Shown: positions 21,012 to 28,832, counted from the first letter of the stretch. The stretch is DNA of 64,000 bases from JBDTSW01 sp963758845 (GCA_963758845.1 CAVWWX010000002.1:1116001-1180000), one strand, 5' to 3'. Made by a program: numbers and translations. Notes: generated by a model not told the origin, from the letters alone.

Positions 21012-23258
21012 ATGAAGCCAGCACGAAGCATTGCTGCGCGGGCGGGGCGTTGGAGCGCGACGCACCGCAAGGCCGCGATCTGGGGATGGCTTGCATTCGT
21101 GTTCGTCTCGTTTGCGATCGGTGGTGCGGTCGGCACCGAGACCCTTCAGCAGGACGAGCTCGGAGTCGGCGAGTCCGGGGATGCCAGCCGGACGATCGAA
21201 ACCGCCTTCGAGAGAAGCGCCGGCGAGCTGGTCCTGATCCAAAGCGAGACCGCGACGGCTGACGACCCGAGCTTCCGGGCCGTGGTCGCCGACGTGGAAG
21301 GGCGCCTGAAGGAGGTCCCCTACACGCAGAACTTCGACAGCCCCTACGCGCCCGGCAATGAGGGACAGATCGGCGCCGACGGCCGCTCCACCCTGCTCCG
21401 TTTCGAGATCGCCGGCGACGACGATGAGACGCAGGATCGGGTGGGCGCAGCCCTCGACGCCGTCGATGAGGCGCAGGCGGCGAACCCCGACTTCACCATC
21501 GCGGAGGCGGGCGACGCGAGCATCAACAGCGCGATCGAAGAGTCGATCAGCGACGATTTCGGTCGCGCGCTGCTCACGTCGCTGCCGATCACCCTGCTGA
21601 TCCTGCTGATCGCGTTCGGCGCGGTCGTCGCCGCCATGGTGCCGCTCCTGCTTGGGCTGACCGCGGTGATCGCGACGATCGGCCTGATGGGCCCGATCAG
21701 CCAGCTCAGCGGGGTCGACAGCGCTATCAACGAGGTGATCCTGCTGATCGGTCTCGCGGTGGGGGTCGACTATTCGATGTTCTATCTGCGCCGAGAGCGC
21801 GAGGAGCGCGAGTCCGGGCGAAGCGAGTCGGCTGCGCTGGCGGCGGCGGCTGCGACCTCGGGCCGGGCCGTGATGATCTCCGGCCTCACTGTGATGATCG
21901 CGATGGCCGGGATGTACCTGGCCGGCGCCTCCACGTTCCAATCGTTCGCCACGGGCACGATCATCGTCGTCGCGGTCGCTGTCGTGGGGTCGCTGACCGT
22001 CCTCCCGGCAACCTTGGCCTGGCTGGGCGATCGAATTGAGAAGGGCGGCGTTCCCTACATCAAGGACCAACCGTGGAACGCCGGCGAGAGCGCGCTCTGG
22101 TCAAGGATCCTGAACCCGGTTCTGCGGCATCCGGTTGTCTCGGTCCTTCTCGCCGGAGGGCTCCTCGTCTTCCTCGCGATTCCCGCGTTCCGCCTCCACA
22201 CGGCGAATCCTGGTGTGTCCACGCTCCCGCAGGACCTCACGGTGATCCAGACCTACAACAAGCAGCAGGAGGCCTTCCCGGGCGGCCCGATCCCCGCCAT
22301 CGTCGTCGTCAGCGCAGACGACGTGAATTCACCCGAGGTCCGGGCGGCGACCGAGGATCTGATTCGCCAGGCGGGCTCGAGCGATCAGTTCGACCAACCG
22401 ATCACGACCGAGGTCAGCTCCGACGGGACGGTGGCCCAGGTCAACATTCCTCTGGCCGGCGATGGCGACAACTCGCAGTCGACCGACGCGCTCGCCGCTC
22501 TTCGCGACACGCTCATCCCCGCCACTGTCGGGACCGTGCCGGGCGTCACCGTCAACGTCGGGGGCTACACCGCGGACTCGGAGGACTTCACCGACACAAT
22601 GAAGTCGCATGCGCCGCTGGTGTTCGGCTTTGTCCTCCTCGCTGCGTTCGTTCTGCTGCTGTTCACCTTCCGCTCGATCGTCATACCGCTCAAGGCGATC
22701 CTGCTCAACCTGCTCTCGGTGGGGGCCGCATACGGCGTCCTCGTATGGGTCTTCCAGGACGGCCACCTCGAGTCGTTCCTCGGCTTCGATTCGAATGGGG
22801 CGATCGTGTCCTGGATGCCGATCTTCCTGTTCGTGGTCCTCTTCGGCCTCTCGATGGACTACCACGTGTTCATCCTGACCCGGATCCGGGAGGCGTTCGA
22901 TCGCGGCATGGGGAGTGACGAGGCGGTCGCGCACGGGATCAAGACGACCGCCGGCGTCGTGACGAGCGCCGCCGTGGTGATGATCTCCGTGTTCGCGATC
23001 TTCGCGACCCTGTCGCTGCTCATCTTCAAGCAGCTCGGTGTGGGCCTTGCCGTCGCCGTCCTCATCGATGCGACGATCATCCGCGCGATCCTGCTGCCCG
23101 CGTCGATGAAGCTGCTCGGCGATTGGAATTGGTATCTGCCGAGCTGGCTCGAATGGCTGCCGCACGTCACGCACGAACCGGAGCTGGAGCCGATCGAGGC
23201 GGAGGAGGCAGAGCGGAGCGAGCGCCGGGCCGGGCCGGGCCCAGCTGCCGCCCCCTGA
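21012..23258 (+). CDS. MMPL-family RND exporter
   Basis: 748 residues with the MMPL layout: one N-terminal span (WGWLAFVFVSFAIGGAVG), a large extracytoplasmic loop, five clustered spans (about 190-355), a second span-loop-span cluster and a charged cytoplasmic tail. The GLAVGVDYSMFYLRR stretch in the first half and the FGLSMDYHVFILTRIREAF stretch in the second carry the Asp-Tyr pair used for proton coupling. It probably exports lipids or hydrophobic compounds, like MmpL/ActII-3. No partner gene is adjacent. Confidence 0.9.
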   Translation: MKPARSIAARAGRWSATHRKAAIWGWLAFVFVSFAIGGAVGTETLQQDELGVGESGDASRTIETAFERSAGELVLIQSETATADDPSFRAVVADVEGRLKEVPYTQNFDSPYAPGNEGQIGADGRSTLLRFEIAGDDDETQDRVGAALDAVDEAQAANPDFTIAEAGDASINSAIEESISDDFGRALLTSLPITLLILLIAFGAVVAAMVPLLLGLTAVIATIGLMGPISQLSGVDSAINEVILLIGLAVGVDYSMFYLRREREERESGRSESAALAAAAATSGRAVMISGLTVMIAMAGMYLAGASTFQSFATGTIIVVAVAVVGSLTVLPATLAWLGDRIEKGGVPYIKDQPWNAGESALWSRILNPVLRHPVVSVLLAGGLLVFLAIPAFRLHTANPGVSTLPQDLTVIQTYNKQQEAFPGGPIPAIVVVSADDVNSPEVRAATEDLIRQAGSSDQFDQPITTEVSSDGTVAQVNIPLAGDGDNSQSTDALAALRDTLIPATVGTVPGVTVNVGGYTADSEDFTDTMKSHAPLVFGFVLLAAFVLLLFTFRSIVIPLKAILLNLLSVGAAYGVLVWVFQDGHLESFLGFDSNGAIVSWMPIFLFVVLFGLSMDYHVFILTRIREAFDRGMGSDEAVAHGIKTTAGVVTSAAVVMISVFAIFATLSLLIFKQLGVGLAVAVLIDATIIRAILLPASMKLLGDWNWYLPSWLEWLPHVTHEPELEPIEAEEAERSERRAGPGPAAAP

Positions 23259-23267
23259 CGCAAGTCG

Positions 23268-23284
23268 GGTACCAGCCTGGTACC
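23268..23284 (+). terminator. Hairpin after the MMPL gene
   Basis: GGTACCA/TGGTACC, a perfect 7-bp stem with loop GCC, ten bases after the stop codon. No T-tract. Confidence 0.5.
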
Positions 23285-23421
23285 AAACGAAGCGAATCTG
23301 AGCTGATCTCACGGCCGAGCACCGGCTCTGGAAGACCCTGCGCGAGCTTCTGCTGTTCCTGGCGATACGGACCTGACTGAGCCTCCTGTACGGTGCTAGG
23401 CACTCCATCGAGGAGGCTTTG

Positions 23422-23862
23422 ATGGCGAGGAGAGGTTGGTGCATGGCGCTGGTGGCGGCGACGTCGCTGCTGGCGATCGGCGTCGAGGCGCAGGCCGCGT
23501 CCGTGGCGAAGCTCCGCTTCCCGGACGGGGGCCCTGGGACGACCCCCGTCAAGTCCTACTCGATCAGCGTCACCAACTCCGCCGGAGGCGGTGCACAGTT
23601 CGCGGATCTCGTTGTGGCGAAGCCGATCAACGACACCAGCGCCGCTTACCTACAGGCGACGGCAAGCGGTGAGCACTTCGACTCGGCCGAACTCGACCTC
23701 AACCCGCTGCCGCTCGTGCTCTGCCTCCAGGACGTCCGAATCAGCGCCTACCGCCAGGGCGGCAACGCCAGCCGTGCGCCCGACGAGGAGATCAGCCTGG
23801 ACTACCAGGACTTCTCGCTGGTCTTCGGCAACCCGGCGACCGTCGCCCGCGGGAGCTGCTGA
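23422..23862 (+). CDS. Secreted Hcp-like (type VI tube fold) protein
   Basis: 146 residues. AGGAGG at 23411-23416 sets the ATG at 23422. A signal peptide (WCMALVAATSLLAIGVEAQA) precedes a beta-rich domain matching the Hcp fold: KSYSISVTNSAGGG, FADLVVAKPINDTSAAYLQATASGEHFDSAELDL, LQDVRISAYRQGG and EEISLDYQDFSLVFG. True Hcp proteins form type VI secretion tubes and are not Sec-exported. The signal peptide and the absence of any other type VI genes argue for a co-opted, monomeric or surface role. Confidence 0.7.
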   Translation: MARRGWCMALVAATSLLAIGVEAQAASVAKLRFPDGGPGTTPVKSYSISVTNSAGGGAQFADLVVAKPINDTSAAYLQATASGEHFDSAELDLNPLPLVLCLQDVRISAYRQGGNASRAPDEEISLDYQDFSLVFGNPATVARGSC

Positions 23863-23960
23863 CACAACATCACGCGCGACCCTGAACCATTCGGGTGCTG
23901 CACGGGAGGAACGCAGCCCCTCGGCGTAGACGAAGGATGCGCTTGAGCGTGGGATGCGCC

Positions 23961-23979
23961 CTTTGGACGAGAAGCGACC
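23961..23979 (+). repeat. Hairpin repeat A, shortened 5' arm
   Basis: CTTTGGACGAGAAGCGACC in the convergent gap between the Hcp-like and the next secreted gene. Confidence 0.6.
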
Positions 23980-24063
23980 ATCCCGTTCGTCTATGCCTTT
24001 GCGGCGCGTCTTGCCCGGCAATCGCCGTCCTCCGTCACGACGCCGCGGAGGACCAGCGTCAGC

Positions 24064-24441
24064 TCAATCGATCGTGACGGTCTCGCTCTTGCCCTTCTCG
24101 CAGAGCACCTCATCCGTCATCAGCAACACGGCCTTCGCCTTCGCGTAGTACTTGCCCTTGCCGACATGGGTGTTTCCCGTGTCCCAGTTCCCGCCCGTGT
24201 CGGTCGTGTCACTGTTGATCCTCTTGTCGGGCCCATCCTTCTTCTTGAAGACGGTGACCTTCCGATCCTCGACGCACTGCTGGCCTCCCCCCAGGCTCTT
24301 CACCTTCCCGTGGAAGTCGCCGTTCTGCTCCTTGATCGTGACGTCGGTCGGGTACGGCGGGTCGCCGGCGCTGGCCACGCCGGCCAGTACCAAGCCCGCG
24401 CACATCACGAGTGCCACGGACGTCGTCAGCTTCGATTTCAC
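24064..24441 (-). CDS. Small secreted protein of unknown function
   Basis: 125 residues with a signal peptide (MKSKLTTSVALVMCAGLVLAGVASA) and a beta-rich mature part (DVTIKEQNGDFHGKVKSLGGGQQCVEDRKVTVFKKKDGPD) that carries two cysteines (in QQCVED and VLCEKG), which could form a disulfide. The pattern V-x-V-x-K ... G-x-W-x-T-G ... Y-Y-A-K-A-K resembles carboxypeptidase-regulatory-like or transthyretin-like beta-sandwiches. No enzyme motif is seen. Confidence 0.7.
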   Translation of the reverse strand: MKSKLTTSVALVMCAGLVLAGVASAGDPPYPTDVTIKEQNGDFHGKVKSLGGGQQCVEDRKVTVFKKKDGPDKRINSDTTDTGGNWDTGNTHVGKGKYYAKAKAVLLMTDEVLCEKGKSETVTID

Positions 24442-24757
24442 GAGTTACCCTCTCGTTCGCCTGCCTTACGCGCGCAACCTACCACCCCGCCGCGCGCGAC
24501 CGCGAGCGTCTAGGGCCCGTCGAGGCGGCGACGGGCCAATGGAGGACGATGGGCCACGGCTAGAGCTTGGCTGAGTGGCTCCTACGCCGCGTCCTACCTA
24601 GAACGTATTAGCTACGGGGGCCGATCGGCGTCGCCGATTCGCGGGGTGTTTGCCTCTCTCGCCAGGCATCAGCGTCCGCAGCGGCCCCTCGGGGCGAACG
24701 GCTGCCCGTCAGGCATCCACCCTCGCGCTGCCCCGGCCGCGCGATACTGCGCGGGTG
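24442..24757. other. Divergent intergenic region
   Basis: A 316-bp gap between a minus-strand secreted gene and a plus-strand SnoaL gene. It contains a perfect 9-bp hairpin at 24514-24537 (GGCCCGTCG/CGACGGGCC, loop AGGCGG) and the GATACT promoter of the SnoaL gene. Nothing else is recognisable, and no C hairpin precedes this SnoaL promoter. Confidence 0.5.
24743..24757 (+). promoter_or_regulatory. Near-leaderless promoter (GATACT-N9-ATG)
   Basis: GATACT at 24743-24748 and nine bases to the ATG at 24758. Confidence 0.6.
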
Positions 24758-25159
24758 ATGTCGCAGGAGAACGTCGAGATCATCGCCCGAATGATTGAGG
24801 GGTTCAACGAGCACGGCATCGCAGCCACGGGCGCGGAGTTCTTCGCCGACGCCGTTGAGTTCCATGAACCGCCCGAGCAACCCGGGGCGCGGGTGGCACG
24901 CGGCCGGGAGGCAACCGTGGAGTTCTTCGCCGCATTCGATGCGGCTTGGGAGGAGCATCGATCGGACCCCGAGGAGATTCGAGCGGTGGGCGCGGAGCGC
25001 GTTCTCTTGCTTAGCGTCGAGCGCTTTCAAGGGAGGGACGGAATCCAAGTCGCCCAACCCGCTGGCACGATCTTCACGCTCAGGCACGGCAAGATCGTGC
25101 TCTGGCAGGCGTTTTGGGACCGGGAGACAGCCCTCGAAGCCGCCGGGCTGCGCGAGTAG
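24758..25159 (+). CDS. SnoaL/NTF2-like protein
   Basis: 133 residues. Head MSQENVEIIARMIEGF, a mid-domain turn ARVARGREATVEFF where siblings have YRGHxGV, and tail TALEAAGLRE. The pocket strand contains VEFHEPPEQPG. The stop is followed after three bases by the GTG of an SRPBCC gene, so the two are probably co-transcribed. This is the only case here of a tail joined to an intact non-SnoaL start at the usual tail-head spacing. Confidence 0.86.
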   Translation: MSQENVEIIARMIEGFNEHGIAATGAEFFADAVEFHEPPEQPGARVARGREATVEFFAAFDAAWEEHRSDPEEIRAVGAERVLLLSVERFQGRDGIQVAQPAGTIFTLRHGKIVLWQAFWDRETALEAAGLRE

Positions 25160-25162
25160 GCA

Positions 25163-25606
25163 GTGTCCGCGCACCGTCAGCAGGCGCGCCTTGACGCTCC
25201 GATCGAGGAGGTGTGGAGCCTGATCGGCGCTCCTCGCCGCTACCCGGAGTGGTGGCCTCGCGTGATCGAGGTGCATGGTGAACGCTTCGAGGAGGGCGAC
25301 GAGTACGTCCAGGTCACGCGTGACCCGAGCGGGCGCGTGAAAACGAACTTCCTGATCGAGCGGGCGCGTGATCTGCGGGAGATACGGATGAGCTGCCAGT
25401 TGACAGGCACGTACGCCCACTGGTTCCTCACCCCCGCTCAGGGCGGGACGTTCGTCGAGCTGGAGATGGGCATGCAGCCCAGGCGCTTTGGCGATCGGGT
25501 CTTCGACATGACGATGGGGAGGCGCTACTTCCGCAGCTGGGGCCAGCAGTCGCTCGATGCGCTGCGGGAAGTGACGGTGGGAATGCCCTCGAAGCCGCCG
25601 GGCTGA
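25163..25606 (+). CDS. SRPBCC-family (START-like) protein
   Basis: 147 residues beginning at GTG (SAHRQQARLDAPIEEVWSLIGAPRRYPEWWP), a typical polyketide-cyclase/dehydratase-type SRPBCC start with the EVW...R-Y-P-E-W-W signature. The domain runs to about residue 138 (RSWGQQSLDALREV). The final residues VGMPSKPPG and the stop codon come from a SnoaL tail block (CCCTCGAAGCCGCCGGGCTG) read in another frame. It probably binds a hydrophobic ligand; the reaction is unknown. Confidence 0.8.
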   Translation: MSAHRQQARLDAPIEEVWSLIGAPRRYPEWWPRVIEVHGERFEEGDEYVQVTRDPSGRVKTNFLIERARDLREIRMSCQLTGTYAHWFLTPAQGGTFVELEMGMQPRRFGDRVFDMTMGRRYFRSWGQQSLDALREVTVGMPSKPPG

Positions 25607-25640
25607 CGGGAGTAGGCGGCGTCGCATGAGAGAATCGGCT
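25586..25640 (+). repeat. Orphan SnoaL tail-head junction
   Basis: CCCTCGAAGCCGCCGGGCTGACGGGAGTAG is a SnoaL tail with one extra base. It is followed by GGCGGCGTCGCATGAGAA, a decayed MSQEN head. The tail overlaps the end of the SRPBCC gene out of frame. Confidence 0.6.
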
Positions 25641-25690
25641 GCTAGTGGGCGACGGAGGGGCCGCGCCCGGAACCTTCCCAGGAGGTGGAG

Positions 25691-26065
25691 ATGCCCAAGG
25701 CATCCAAAGCGAGTGCTTCCGAGCACGAATCGGTTGAGGGCTACGAGGGGCACTTCGAGCACTTCGACGGCGGCTGGACCGTCGGCTTCGAGGCGTACAC
25801 CCAGGACGCCGATCTCTCGCCCTTCTTCGACGGCCTTCCGAACAATCAATGCCAGGCCGAGCACATGGGCTACGTGATCCAGGGCAAGGTGGCGTTCCGA
25901 GACGGAGACGCCGAGGAGGTCTTCGAGACCGGCGACGCGTACTACGTGAGCCCCGGGCATACCCCGGTCCTCTACGCCGGGACCGAGGTGGTCGAGTTCA
26001 GCCCGACCGACAAGCTCGCGCAAACCATGGAGGTCGTAACCAAGAACATGGAGGCCGCCTCTTAG
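25691..26065 (+). CDS. Small cupin-domain protein
   Basis: 124 residues. AGGAGGTGGAG leads to the ATG at 25691. The single cupin core shows the first motif region (QAEHMGYVIQGKVAFRDGDAEEVFETGDAYYVSPGHTP), with His near residue 57 and His near 94. It keeps fewer metal ligands than classical cupins. The rest is acidic. Probably a sensor or small-molecule-binding protein. Confidence 0.75.
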   Translation: MPKASKASASEHESVEGYEGHFEHFDGGWTVGFEAYTQDADLSPFFDGLPNNQCQAEHMGYVIQGKVAFRDGDAEEVFETGDAYYVSPGHTPVLYAGTEVVEFSPTDKLAQTMEVVTKNMEAAS

Positions 26066-26093
26066 CTCAACGCCCGCCACGCGAACCGCGTCC

Positions 26094-26145
26094 CGGCCCT
26101 CGAAGCCGCCGGACTTCAGGAGTAGGCGATGTCGCAGGAGAACGT
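26094..26145 (+). repeat. Orphan SnoaL tail-head junction
   Basis: The tail block CCCTCGAAGCCGCCGGACTTCAGGAGTAG is joined by GCG to a head ATGTCGCAGGAGAACGTGGGA at 26129. No SnoaL domain precedes the tail, and the head reads out of frame with the membrane protein that follows. Confidence 0.7.
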
Positions 26146-26187
26146 GGGACGTTCAACCGCCCAACTCGACGAGCACGGGCGTTCCTC

Positions 26188-26418
26188 ATGCGCACCGTCA
26201 ACGCGATACGTCTGCTCGCCCGAGACGAGCGCATCCCGAAGCCGCTGCGCTGGGTCGCCGGTATCGGCCTTCTGCCCATCCCCGGCCCCGTGGACGAGTT
26301 CCTTCTGATCCTGATCGCCCCGATCTTTCTGGCGTTCTATCGGAACCCGATGCGGGAGGCGTGGGGCCGCTCCCCAAGACCGAAAGAACCCCTCGAAGCC
26401 GCCGGGCTGTCGGAGTAG
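26188..26418 (+). CDS. Small membrane protein fused in frame to a SnoaL tail
   Basis: 76 residues. Residues 1-60 (MRTVNAIRLLARDERIPKPL, then a hydrophobic hairpin GIGLLPIPGPVDEFLLILIAPIFLAFYRNPMREAW) form a self-contained small membrane protein type that I recall from other actinobacteria. The last nine residues are PLEAAGLSE and stop, the exact SnoaL family tail, encoded by the usual DNA block and followed by an A-like hairpin. A SnoaL head lies 60 bases upstream. The gene thus sits where the body of a SnoaL gene should be. Confidence 0.65.
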   Translation: MRTVNAIRLLARDERIPKPLRWVAGIGLLPIPGPVDEFLLILIAPIFLAFYRNPMREAWGRSPRPKEPLEAAGLSE

Positions 26419-26436
26419 CTGCTTGGGCCAAGCATG
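26419..26436 (+). repeat. Hairpin repeat A, degenerate
   Basis: CTGCTTGGGCCAAGCATG immediately after the stop at 26416-26418; GCTT/AAGC arms around GGGCC. Confidence 0.5.
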
Positions 26437-26482
26437 TGTCTGTCGCAGGACGAGGAGCGGCCTTTCGCCGAGCTTCAGGGGG

Positions 26483-26794
26483 TTAGGTCATCGGAGGCGC
26501 CTGTTCGACGGCGAAGATCGCCACCTCGTAGCGATCGACCGAAGCCGTTTCGCCGGAGCCCGTCACCTCGTCGCGCAGGCGGGCGGCTTCCGCTTCGCTC
26601 GCCTCCAAGGCCTCGGCGCTCTCCCACATGGACATGACGAGGATCGTGCCGCTGTCGCGATCAACGAGGAACATCGTGCCCTTCATGCCCTCCGTCTGCC
26701 CGTACTCGGTCGGCAGCACCTTCTTCTTCGTCTCCAGCGCGTCCTCGATCGCGTCGGGCGAGGCTCCCTCGTAACGGGTCAACCGAGCGAACAT
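26483..26794 (-). CDS. ABM-type (dimeric alpha/beta barrel) protein
   Basis: 103 residues from the ATG at 26794, which has GGAGGT seven bases upstream. The ferredoxin-like dimeric barrel pattern is clear: MFARLTRYEGASPDAIEDAL, then GMKGTMFLVDRDSGTILVMSMWESAEALEASEAEAARLRDEV. Such proteins act as small monooxygenases, heme-degrading enzymes or ligand binders. No catalytic triad is identifiable. It stands alone, separated by 86 bases from the methyltransferase gene. Confidence 0.78.
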   Translation of the reverse strand: MFARLTRYEGASPDAIEDALETKKKVLPTEYGQTEGMKGTMFLVDRDSGTILVMSMWESAEALEASEAEAARLRDEVTGSGETASVDRYEVAIFAVEQAPPMT

Positions 26795-26880
26795 CTGATG
26801 TACCTCCGGGTCGTGAGTTCGAGTCCTCAGGCCTACCGTATAGCCGCTGCGTCCGTCGGCGATTCCCGTTCCGATGAGTC

Positions 26881-27681
26881 TCAGCCTCCGAGCAGCCCCC
26901 AACTCTGGATCAGGGTGAAGGTCGTGCCCCACCTACGTGGCTCGGCCAGTTCGGACTCGGCCTCTCGGCGGAGCGAAGCAAGGTCGTCTTCGCTCAGCGT
27001 TTCGAGCAGCCGCGACTCCAGCGCGACGCTGAACTGAAGGGGCAGACGCAAGTAGGGGTGGCCCGGCTTGAGCGCGATGACATGTGCATCGATCTCCGGC
27101 TCCTCTATACCGATCTCGCGGAGCAGATCGGGAAGCCCTCGGCCCGCCTCGCCTCCCAGGGTGGCAAAGATCTCGGAAAGCAATCGGATCAGGCGCTCGG
27201 ACGCGGGCGCTGGGGGATTGAAGTGCCAGGAGCCCAGGTCCCACTCCTCCAGAACGAGGGAACCGCCGGGCCTGACCAACCGCCGGTACGACGCCACCTG
27301 CTCAGGGCCGCGTCCCAGCGGAGCGATCACGTAGCGGGCATGGACGAGATCGAAAGATTGGGGCTGCAGCTTGCTTTCGAACAGGTCATCGACGACGAGC
27401 TCCACGTTGGAGACCCCTTCCGTCTCCAGAAATGAACGAGCGGCGTTCAGAAGACTCTCGTCGACGTCGGTGCCTACGACCCGGCCGGAGGGGCTAACCC
27501 ACTCGGCGAGGATCCGGAGCCAGCCCAACGCTCCGCAGCCGAGGTCAACCGCGCGCCCGCCCGCTCCGCCGCCGAGCTTCGACAGGAGCTGCCGCCCGGC
27601 AGGCTCCCACACGCGCGACTGCAGCTGCAGGCGCTCCAACTCCGAGGGTTGGTTGGCCAGCAGGTAGTTCTCCTGCGCCAT
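26881..27681 (-). CDS. SAM-dependent methyltransferase
   Basis: 266 residues. Class I Rossmann motifs: AVDLGCGALGWLRILAEWV (motif I, about 49-67), VVGTDVDESLLNAARSF (motif II), VELVVDDLFES (motif III) and RLVRPGGSLVLEEWDLG (post-motif). The ATG at 27681 is chosen because a GATACT box ends seven bases upstream and the first residues MAQENYLL echo the SnoaL head. A C hairpin lies about 80 bases upstream (27761-27776). The gene has thus acquired the same start module as the SnoaL family. Substrate unknown. Confidence 0.85.
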   Translation of the reverse strand: MAQENYLLANQPSELERLQLQSRVWEPAGRQLLSKLGGGAGGRAVDLGCGALGWLRILAEWVSPSGRVVGTDVDESLLNAARSFLETEGVSNVELVVDDLFESKLQPQSFDLVHARYVIAPLGRGPEQVASYRRLVRPGGSLVLEEWDLGSWHFNPPAPASERLIRLLSEIFATLGGEAGRGLPDLLREIGIEEPEIDAHVIALKPGHPYLRLPLQFSVALESRLLETLSEDDLASLRREAESELAEPRRWGTTFTLIQSWGLLGG

Positions 27682-27694
27682 CGCCCGCAGTATC
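27682..27694 (-). promoter_or_regulatory. Near-leaderless promoter (GATACT-N7-ATG)
   Basis: On the minus strand GATACT (27694-27689), GCGGGCG and then ATGGCGCAGGAGAAC. This is the SnoaL start module with a two-base shorter spacer. Confidence 0.6.
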
Positions 27695-27760
27695 GCCCTC
27701 CGGCCTGTACGGGGCAAGTCCATCCCGCTGTGCGGCCGCGCGTCGCCGGCGAATCGCGTC

Positions 27761-27776
27761 GCTTTCCATGCAAGGC
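27761..27776 (-). repeat. Hairpin repeat C (minus strand)
   Basis: On the minus strand CGCCTTGCATGGAAAGC, upstream of the methyltransferase promoter. Confidence 0.65.
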
Positions 27777-27973
27777 GAAACGTTTCGGCGGGCATCAATC
27801 TGAACGCAAGTGGGCACAACTCCCGGGCGGCCGTCAACGCTTGATAGCGCCTGAAGTCAAGCTAGGACAACCCTCATGCGTCCTCGAAGTCATCTGCGAC
27901 GGCTTCCGAAGCGGCCACTCCACCGCCGGAGTACAGTCGGGGTCCGGGCGGTGACACCAAAAGGAGGCCTGCG

Positions 27974-28246
27974 TTGATCCTGACTACCGCGAAGGTCGAG
28001 GACGTCGAGCGGTTTCTCGCTACCTTCACGACCAAGGGCGCTGATAAGCGCAAGCAATACGGAAGCGGGGGTTCGCATGTCTTCCGCGACCCAAATGACG
28101 ACACCCGAGTCTGGGTGGTCTTCGACTGGGATGAGGAGGGCTACGGCAAGCTGCTCTCGGACCCCGACATGCCGGCGGTATTCCAAGAGGCCGGACTCCA
28201 GGGGCGACCTGAGGCGGCGGAGCTTTTGCGAGAGGCGGAGAACTAG
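27974..28246 (+). CDS. Small dimeric alpha/beta-barrel-like protein
   Basis: 90 residues beginning at TTG (27974), set by AAGGAGG six bases upstream. ILTTAKVEDVERFLATFTTKGADKRKQYGSGGSHVFRDPNDDTRVWVVFDWDEEGYGKLLSDPDMPAVFQEAGL has the strand-helix-strand pattern of ABM/EthD-like barrels. I recall closely similar small proteins in other actinobacteria with no assigned function. Confidence 0.75.
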   Translation: MILTTAKVEDVERFLATFTTKGADKRKQYGSGGSHVFRDPNDDTRVWVVFDWDEEGYGKLLSDPDMPAVFQEAGLQGRPEAAELLREAEN

Positions 28247-28346
28247 GCGACTGATGACCCACTCCCGGGCTGTTGGAGCACAGCTCCCCGCCGCCCGCTG
28301 AGCCGTGACTGGCGCAACGACCCTCTCTGGCAGGTAGGTTCGCCGT

Positions 28347-28748
28347 ATGCGACGGCTTGTGATCCAGGAGGACCGTCGCGCCCCGATACTCGCCCGCCAT
28401 GAGGTGCAGGCCGATCCTCGGAGGCTTCGAGAGTCCCTGAGACAGATAGAGCGGGACCTGGACGAGGTGAGCGAGAAAACCCGGCGTAACGTGGTGCTGC
28501 TGGTCGGCGCGCTCGCCAACCATTGGGCGCGTCATCGCTGGTCCCGCGAGGGCCATTCGATGACCTTGGACATCGAGCATCTTTCGAACCGGGTGCGAGT
28601 CGAGGCGTTCAGCCACGCGAACCCCCCGGCGACGTTCTGGAGGCAGGTCGGATCGTCTGTTGCGCCTGGGCTCGTCGTGCATTGGGGGGTGGAGCGCAGA
28701 CACCGCCCGGGCGTCTGGTTCGAGGTCTCTGCGGAGCCCAATCCGTAG
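28347..28748 (+). CDS. Degenerate RsbW-like HATPase protein
   Basis: 133 residues. The overall pattern is that of an anti-sigma-factor kinase: an RRNVVLLVGALANHWARH helix (about 47-63) equivalent to the N-box, a strand MTLDIEHLSNRVRVEAFSH, and the closing GLVVHWGVERRHRPGVWFEV typical of actinobacterial RsbW-like domains. The key N-box residues (Glu and Asn of SELVTNAVxH) are replaced by Ala and His, and the D-x-G-x-G loop is not recognisable, so kinase activity is doubtful. No sigma or STAS gene is adjacent. Confidence 0.6.
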   Translation: MRRLVIQEDRRAPILARHEVQADPRRLRESLRQIERDLDEVSEKTRRNVVLLVGALANHWARHRWSREGHSMTLDIEHLSNRVRVEAFSHANPPATFWRQVGSSVAPGLVVHWGVERRHRPGVWFEVSAEPNP

Positions 28749-28832
28749 GCGATCACGACCCGCCACCCGTGTTTGACAATCGCATCCACCGGGCGGATAC
28801 TCGGTCCGACGACCCGCGCAGGAGGGCAAAGG

